Shown in pieces: positions 53,001 through 62,000 of a DNA stretch of 64,000 nucleotides. Position 1 is the stretch's first letter; every line of letters begins with the position of its first letter. The position numbers and the translations under genes are program-made. The notes under the pieces are model-generated. The model did not search any database. It was not told the origin of the DNA and worked only from the letters and a program-made list of their open reading frames with translations. Origin of the DNA: Drosophila persimilis (lineage: Eukaryota; Arthropoda; Insecta; Diptera; Drosophilidae); the NCBI RefSeq assembly GCF_003286085.1, contig NW_020825329.1, forward strand, positions 1,426,001-1,490,000, written 5' to 3'.

Positions 53001-56000
53001 TGGAAGCGACCACCATCAGATGGTGGCCGACCCATTACTCACTATGTCATCGAAATCAAAGACAAGTTCTCACCAACTTGGAGCGAGGTAGCGAAAACAG
53101 AGGACCCCACTCCGGAATGCCAGGTGGAGGGCCTCAAGGAAAAAATGGTCTATCAGTTCAGAGTACGTGCAGTTAATAAGGCTGGTCCATCCGAGCCATC
53201 GCAGCCAACTGACAATCACCTTTGCAAACACAGAAACCGTAAGTCATGCGAAAGTCCATGTCCATTCTATCTAATCTTACTTTATTTTCTTAAAGCACAT
53301 TCTGTTATTCTAGCTTTGGCTTAACATTTAGCATACATTTAGCAAGCAGAAACATATTTTATATGCCTCTAATGAACTTATTTTGCTTTCAGTTCAAACC
53401 ATTAAATATCATACCCATTTTAACCATTATCATCTTAATTCGCTTTTATTTTTTTTTTTTGCTTTTGCCCAATATTATTTCGAAATGCTAAAATAATAGT
53501 GCGAAAATTAGACAAATTAATTAAAAATAATAATAAAAGAAACTATACAGTCTAGTCTAGTCTATGTTTGACCACATACATATGTATGCGATGTACAAGC
53601 ATACATAGTATACATATCAATCAACGGTATCAACGCTGAAATAAAGAATATGTTATAGCATAGCGAACCAATGCAAAATATACTTTTGGAACAGTCGTCA
53701 CCCAGACTGGGGAGAGAGGACGCACGCTGATTGCATGTTAGTAACAGCTAATAATTTCCAATTATACATTTTCCCAAAGGTAATCTACTGGAAACTACAA
53801 AGGAATAAAAGAACATATTATTAAGTATTATTTTTGCTTATTGTGTTTTTATGCTCATATGCATATGTGACACGCTGATCATAGTAATCATAATAATTCA
53901 CAGCAAAATGCACCAGCTTTGCCTACTGACAACGCTTCTATTGCGTAGTATGTACACATGTATGTAGTTGTGCATCCCTCCAATGTTTTACAGTGGAACT
54001 TAAATTAACTCTTGTTGTGAACTTATCTCCATTCAATTTATAGTCAAACCAAAGATTGATAGATCTACGTTTAAACGCGTAACTATCAAAAGTGGTCGCA
54101 CCCACAAATGGTCAGTGGACGTCATTGGGGAGCCAGTACCCGAACTGCATTGGAGCTGGAGAGACGATATCCCACTGACTAATGGGGATCGGATCAAGAT
54201 CGAAAATATCGACTATCACACCGATTTTGTCATCAGTAATGCCCTGCGCAAGGACAGTGGTTTCTACACTCTGAAAGCAGAAAATCGTAATGGCGTGGAC
54301 CGCGAGACCGTGGAATTGGTTGTGCTAGGAAAGCCCAGCTCTCCGAAAGGACCTCTTGCCGTTAGTGACGTAACAGCAACGGGCTGCACATTGCAATGGA
54401 AAAAACCCGAAGACGATGGGGGAGTTCCTATCAAGGAGTACGTGGTTGAGAAAATGGACACAGCTACGGGCAAATGGGTGCGAGTTGGGCGGTCACCAGG
54501 TGAAAAAGAGCCGCCTAGCTTCGATGTGACTGGGCTGAATCCCGGATCAGAGTATATGTTCCGCGTTTCTGCTGTCAACGAAGAAGGTGAGTCCGAGCCG
54601 TTGACTACTTTGGTCGGCGTCGTGGCAAAAGATCCCTTCGATGAGCCCAACAAGCCGGGCACTCCCGAGGTTACCGATTATGATAATCAAAGTGTAAGCT
54701 TAAAATGGACTCCGCCTAACAATGATGGAGGTGCCCCAATCCAGAAATATATCATTGAAAAGAAAGACAAAAATAAACCCGAGTGGGAAAAGGCTTTGGA
54801 AATACCAGGTGACCAATTGGAAGCTACAGTCGCTGGTCTTCAGGAATATGGAGAATATCAGTTCCGTATTGTGGCCGTTAACAAAGCCGGACCGTCGCCC
54901 CCATCAGATGCAAGTGTACCTCAGATTGTGAAGTATAAAAAATGTAAGTCAATAGACTGTGGCTCCATTAAAACAAATTTAAATTCTGCTATTTCAATTA
55001 TTCACGGCTTTTTTGTTCCTTCCTACAGTGAAACCGCGCATTGATCGAACAAACCTGAAGCCACTGTTGGTTCGCGCGGGTAAACCCATCAAGTATGATG
55101 TTAATGTTCGTGGTGAACCTGCGCCAACAATAACATGGTATCAAAATGATACCGAGCTCAAGCCAACGGAACTACCAAGCAATAGTGAAATTAAAAACAT
55201 ACCTTACAATACAAAAATTTCAATTATTGACACAGTCAGAAAGCATACAGGCATCTATAAAATCCGTGCCGTTAATGAGCATGGCGAGGATGAAGCCACA
55301 GTTGAAGTAAATATCCTTGGCCCGCCGGGTAAGCCAAAGGGACCATTGGATGTGAAGGACGTTACTAAAGACAGTTGCAAGCTCAAATGGAAGAAACCTG
55401 AGGATGATGGTGGCAAGCCCATCACGGCTTACCAAGTGGAAAAGTTCGATAAAAATCAAGGCCGTTGGGTACCTGTGGGTCGAACCTCTGGCAATGATAC
55501 CGAACTTGATGTCAAGGGTCTTCAAGAAGGTCATGAATATCAGTTTCGGGTTAAGGCCATTAATGAGGAAGGGGAATCGGATCCCCTGGAGACCGATGGC
55601 AGCATTATAGCAAAGAATCCATATGATGCTGCCAGCAAGCCAGGTACACCCAAAATTGATGACTATAATGAGCATATGGTCAAGTTGAAGTGGGAGGCCC
55701 CTAAAGATGATGGTGGTGCTCCGATTGTTGGTTACGTTATCGAAAAGAAAGATAAGTTCTCACCCATTTGGGATGAAGTACTCACAACCAATGTAAGTAA
55801 TGATATAGACGCAAAATTTGTCATAACCAGAATAGTATACTCGTATAAAGCTAATTATAATTTATACCATTCTAACGATTTCGTAAAATATGCATTCTTT
55901 AAGACACCTGCACCTGAAGCAACCGTCGATGGCCTCACTGAAGGCAATGTGTATCAATTCCGTGTTCGCGCAATAAACAAAGCTGGTCCCAGTGAGCCCA

Positions 56001-59000
56001 GCGATGCAACAGAACCACATTTGGCCAAGCCAAGGAATCGTAAGACTGTTTTTTGCGCGAGTAAAAATGGAAAACTAACTCTGTTCCACAGCTTTAAAAT
56101 ATCTCTGAACTGCGCTAATGTTAAGCCAAAGGCACAAACAGATTTATTCATTTGATAATGCATTCCCAGACCTTTTGATTTTCAATTGACTCATATTTAT
56201 TCATTTATAATTTCTAGTTAAGCCATCTATTAACCGCGAGAAAATGAAGCCCATCAAAGTTCGAGCTGGCCAAACAGTTAAGTTCGATGTGGACGTCAAG
56301 GGAGAGCCAGCACCTACTCTAACATGGATTTTCAAAGAAAAGGATTTAACTGCCAGCGGTCAAGTACGGTTGGATAACGAAGACTATAATACTAAACTAA
56401 CATTGTTGGATACATCTCGAAAAGAGAGCGGCATGTACAAGCTACGTGCTGAAAACATAAACGGCCTGGACGAAGCTGAGGTAGAGGTAATAATCATTGA
56501 CAAGCCCTCTAAGCCCGAAGGTCCGTTGGAGGTCTCAGATATTCACAAGGAAGGCTGCAAACTTAAATGGAAGAAGCCCAAGGATGACGGAGGCGTACCC
56601 ATTACAGGCTATGTAGTAGAAAAGATGGATACCGCAACAGGCAAATGGGTGCCAGCAGGATCGGTAGATCCTGAAAAGACAGATATTGATGTAAAGGGCT
56701 TGGATCCAAACCACCGATACCAGTTCAGAGTGAAGGCAGTAAATGAAGAGGGCGAATCTGAACCCCTTGAAACTGACTCGGCTATCACTGCCAAAAATCC
56801 GTATGATGTATCAGCTCCACCTGGACTACCGGAGCTCGAGGACTGGGATGAGCATCATGTTAAACTGAAATGGGAGCGACCAATTCGAGATGGCGGCTCT
56901 CCCATTACTGGGTATATAGTGGAAGTTATGGACAAAGACTCTGGAGAGTTTGTTAAAGCTCTTGAAACAGATGGTCCGATTTGCAAAGGCGTCGTTAAGA
57001 AATTGGAGGAGGGACAACAATATAAATTCCGCGTTCGTGCCGTTAACAAGGCCGGCCCATCTGATCCATCCGAGCAAACCAATTGGCACACAGCCAAACC
57101 TCGATTTTGTAAGTTTTTGCAGTCTCTGAATATTTCTATACGTATACCATGTATAAAAGCCTATCTCTTATTCTCTATAATTATTCTATATAATTCTCTA
57201 ATCTCTTATTCTCTATACAGTGAAACCCCACATTGACCGCACAAATCTTTCACCTGTAATTGTGAAAGCTGGCCTATCAATCAGCTTGGACATCAACATA
57301 AGGGGTGAGCCCGCACCGAAGGTGGAGTGGCTCTTCAATGGAGCTCCTTTAGTCAGCGACGAGGAGGGCATCAAAATTGATAACATTGACTACAACACCA
57401 AGTTCTTTGTAATGCGCGCCAAGCGACCACAAAGCGGAAAATACACAATTAAAGCTGCAAACGAAGTCGGTGAGGATGAAGCTGAATTGGAAGTGACAGT
57501 GTTGGGTAAGCCAGGAAAGCCGAAGGGTCCCTTGCAAGTCAATGATATAACCAAACATAGTTGCAAGCTCAAATGGGAAAAGCCGGAAGATGACGGCGGT
57601 GCGCCAATTGACTATTATGAAATAGAAAAACTCGATCCGCATACTGGCCAGTGGCTTCCATGCGGAAAGAGTACAGAGCCCGAGGCGAAGGTGATTGGTC
57701 TTCATGAGGGAAAACCATATAAGTTCCGCGTAAGGGCTGTCAATAAGGAGGGAGAGTCAGAGGATTTGGAAACGGAAAAGCCAATTATTGCAAAGAATCC
57801 GTTTGACGAGCCAGACAAGCCTGGCAGGCCAGAGCCTACTAACTGGGACAAAGATTTTGTGGACTTGGCCTGGGACGCGCCCAAGAGCGACGGCGGCGCT
57901 CCAATTCAGAAATATATCATTCAAATGCGTGATAAATCGGGACGGGCCTGGGTGGATGCCGGCACAGTTCCTGGTGACAAGACAAAGGGTACCGTTACCG
58001 GGGTCGAAGAGGGCCATGAATACGAGTTTCGTATTGTGGCAGTTAATAGAGCTGGACCTAGCGACCCCAGTGATGTTTCCAAATCTGTGGTGGCCAAGCC
58101 GCGCTTCCTGAAGCCTCATATCGATCGAAAGAACCTGCAAAAGAAAATCATGCGCAGTGGACAAATGTTGCATATGGACGCTGCAGTGAAGGCAGAACCC
58201 CCCGCAAAAATTACATGGACATACAATGGTGCGGAAATCAAATCTAGCGACACAATCAAAATCGAAAATGAGGAATACAAGACTACTTTTATTATGCCAA
58301 AGGTAAGGCGAGCTGATCGAGGAACGTACATCGTGACAGCCAAAAACGATTCAGGCACCGATACAGTTGAAGTGGAGCTGGATGTGCTTTGCAAGCCCAG
58401 CAAGCCAAAGGGTCCTTTAGCCGTCTCGGACGTAACTGCCGAAAGCGTTCACCTGAAATGGGATAAGCCTGAAGATGATGGAGGAGAACCCATTGATCAT
58501 TATGTTGTTGAACGCATGGACACGGAAACAGGTCGATGGGTTCCAGTTCTCACAACCAAATCGCCAGAAGCCGACGTTACAGGTCTGACAGAAGGCAAGG
58601 AATACCTTTTCCGCGTCAAAGCTGTCAATAGTGAAGGAGAGTCGGAACCCCTAGTAACTGACACACCGACTACAGCTAAAAATCCATTTGACGCAGCTGA
58701 CACTCCCGGTAAGCCTCAAATCTCCGACTGGTCTTCCAACCATTGCGATCTTAAGTGGAGGGCCCCTGACGACGATGGTGGAGCCCCAGTTACTGGTTAT
58801 ATTGTAGAAAAGAAGGACAACAACACCGGAAAGTGGCAAAAGGTGCTGGAAACAAATACGCCTGACTGCAAGGCACGCGTTAATGACCTCATTGAAGGCA
58901 AAAAATACCAATTTAGAGTTAAAGCCGTCAACAAGGCAGGCCAAAGCAAGCCTTCCGAACCATCAGATCAAATGACCGCAAAGGACCGATTTGCACCACC

Positions 59001-62000
59001 CAAAATTGATAGAACCAATATTAAGGATATCACCATTAAAGCAGGCCAACACATTCGGTACGACATCAAGGTATCTGGAGAACCACCAGCGACCAAAACC
59101 TGGTTCCATAATAAGGCTCGCCTTGAGAACGACGACAGCGACTACAATATTGATATGGAATCATATCGCACCAAGCTGGCTGTGCCATTTGCTAAGAGAC
59201 TGCATACGGGAAAATATACCATAAAGGCCGATAATGAATCTGGCCACGACGAAGCTTCATTTGAAGTCTCTGTGCTGGACAAGCCGGGTGCCCCAGAGGG
59301 GCCACTGCGTGTTACTGATGTGCACAAAGAGGGCTGCAAACTTAAATGGAATGCTCCCCTAGATGATGGTGGTCTGCCAATAGAGCATTACGTTGTGGAA
59401 AAAATGGACGTGGAGACTGGACGTTGGATGCCATCTGGTCGCTTCAAGGAGCCATTCGCTGAACTGAATAATTTGGAGCCTGGACATGAATACAAATTCC
59501 GGGTGTTAGCTGTAAATACTGAGGGCGAGTCCGAACCGTTAGCTGGGGAGCAATCTATTATTGCGAAAAATCCATTTGATGAGCCGGGCAAGCCCGGTAC
59601 TCCAGAAGCAGTGGACTGGGATAAGGATCATGTAGATTTGGTATGGCGCCCACCACTCAACGATGGTGGCTCACCCGTCACCAGTTACGTTGTTGAAAAA
59701 CGCGAAAAAGGCACCGACAAGTGGATCAAAGGAGCTGAGGTTGCTGCTCCAGCTTTCGGGGATGAGTGCAAGGCGACAGTGCCGAACCTAAACGAAAACT
59801 GCGAGTATGAGTTCCGAATCAAGGCCGTTAATGCGGCCGGGCCCGGTGAACCATCTGACACTAGCAAGACTATCATTACTAAGCCAAGAAAGTGTAAGTA
59901 GTTTCTTATTCTCATTCTTATGCCACTGATTTATTTTATTTTTTATATGTATGGGAAACGTATTCATATGTATACATTTTTTTATATTAAACAGTGGCGC
60001 CCAAGATTGACGGTAGAAACATTCGGACTTACAACGTCAAGGCTGGAGAACCAATCTTTTTGGACATTAACGTGTCCGGAGAACCGGCACCCGAGGTTAC
60101 TTGGACACAGAATAATAAATCTGTACAGTCGACAACATCCAGCCGTATAGAGAATGTACCATACAACACGAAATATATCAATAACAACCCCGAACGAAAG
60201 GATACCGGACTCTATAAGATTACTGCTCATAACCTCTATGGCCAGGACCAAGTGGAGTTCCAAATAAATATTATAAGTAAGTTCTTTGAGGGAAACATAA
60301 ATAAATCAAATAATCTTTGTATTTTTGAAAATTAGGTAAGCCTGGCAAGCCTGAAGGCCCCTTGGAAGTATCAGATATACATAAGGACGGCTGTAAACTA
60401 AAATGGAAAAAACCAAAGGACGACGGGGGCGAGCCAATAGAGAGCTATTTGGTTGAAAAGTTCGATCCAGACACGGGCATTTGGCTGCCTGTAGGCAAAT
60501 CCGATGTACCAGAGTATACAGTCGATGGTCTTGTGCCTGGACACGAATATAAGTTCCGAGTAAAGGCCGTTAACAAGGAGGGAGAATCTGAACCTCTTGA
60601 GACTTTGGGTTCGATTATTGCTAAAGATCCATTCAGTAAGTAGTAAAATGCACCCTTTATTAACACATTTTATTTGAAAAAAAACAATTATCTCCAGCTG
60701 CACCATCGAAGCCAGGAGTTCCAGAACCCACCGACTGGACTGCGAACAAGGTGGATCTTGCTTGGCCAGAGCCAGCCAGTGACGGAGGATCGCCTATTAC
60801 TGGGTATATAATTGAGGTGAAAGATAAATATAGTCCACTCTGGGAAAAGGCGCTGGAAACAGACTCCCTAGCTCCATTGGCTACTGTTAATGGACTCATC
60901 GAAGGAAATGAGTACCAGTTCCGAGTTATTGCTCTAAACAAAGGTGGACAGTCAGAGCCATCTGATGCAAGCAAAACGTTTATTGCCAAGCCTCGTTATC
61001 TGGCTCCCAAGATAGACCGCAGAAATTTGCGCGATGTAGTTATTTCTGCTGGAACCGCTCTTAAATTAGATGCGAACGTTACCGGCGAACCCGCTCCTAA
61101 AGTCGATTGGAAGTTTTCAAACTATCCATTACAATCTGGAAAGAATGCTACTATCGAGACCCCTGACTACTACACCAAACTGGTTATCCGACCAACTGAA
61201 CGGGGTGATTCGGGAGAATATTTGGTCACTGCGACGAATAGCTCTGGAAAGGATAGTGTCCTTATAAATGTTGTTATCACTGACAAGCCCACTCCTCCAA
61301 ACGGACCTCTTCAAATTTCGGATGTACACAAGGAGGGTTGTCACCTGAAATGGAAGCGGCCAAGCGACGATGGCGGAACTCCAATAGAGTACTTCCAGAT
61401 TGATAAATTGGATCCCGAAACAGGTTGCTGGATTCCTTGCACTCGTTCAACTGAACCACAAGCGGATATTACTGGTCTAACTCCTGGCAACGAGTATAAG
61501 TTCCGAGTGTCTGCTGTAAACTCAGAGGGAGAGTCGCAGCCGTTAGTTGGTGAGGAATCGATTATAGCCAAGAATCCATTCGACGAGCCTGGCAGGCCAG
61601 AAAATTTGAGAGCCACTGATTGGGACAAGGACCACATTGACTTGGCCTGGACTCCACCAATTTCTGATGGGGGATCACCAATTACCGGGTACTTGATCGA
61701 GAAGAAAGATAAATACGGACAATGGGAAAAAACTCTAGAAATACCAGCAGATCAATGTAATGCCACTGTTCCTGACCTCATCGAAGGACAAGCCTATGAA
61801 TTCAGAGTTAGCGCAGTAAATGCTGCAGGCCCAGGAGATCCATCGGACGCAACACCACCAATTGTTGCAAAATCACGGAACAAGCCACCGATCATTGACC
61901 GATCTAACCTTATCGAAGTGCGTATTAAGGCTGGACAGGCATTCACATTTGACTGTAAAGTTTCTGGAGAGCCAGCACCAAAGACCAAATGGCTTCTCAA

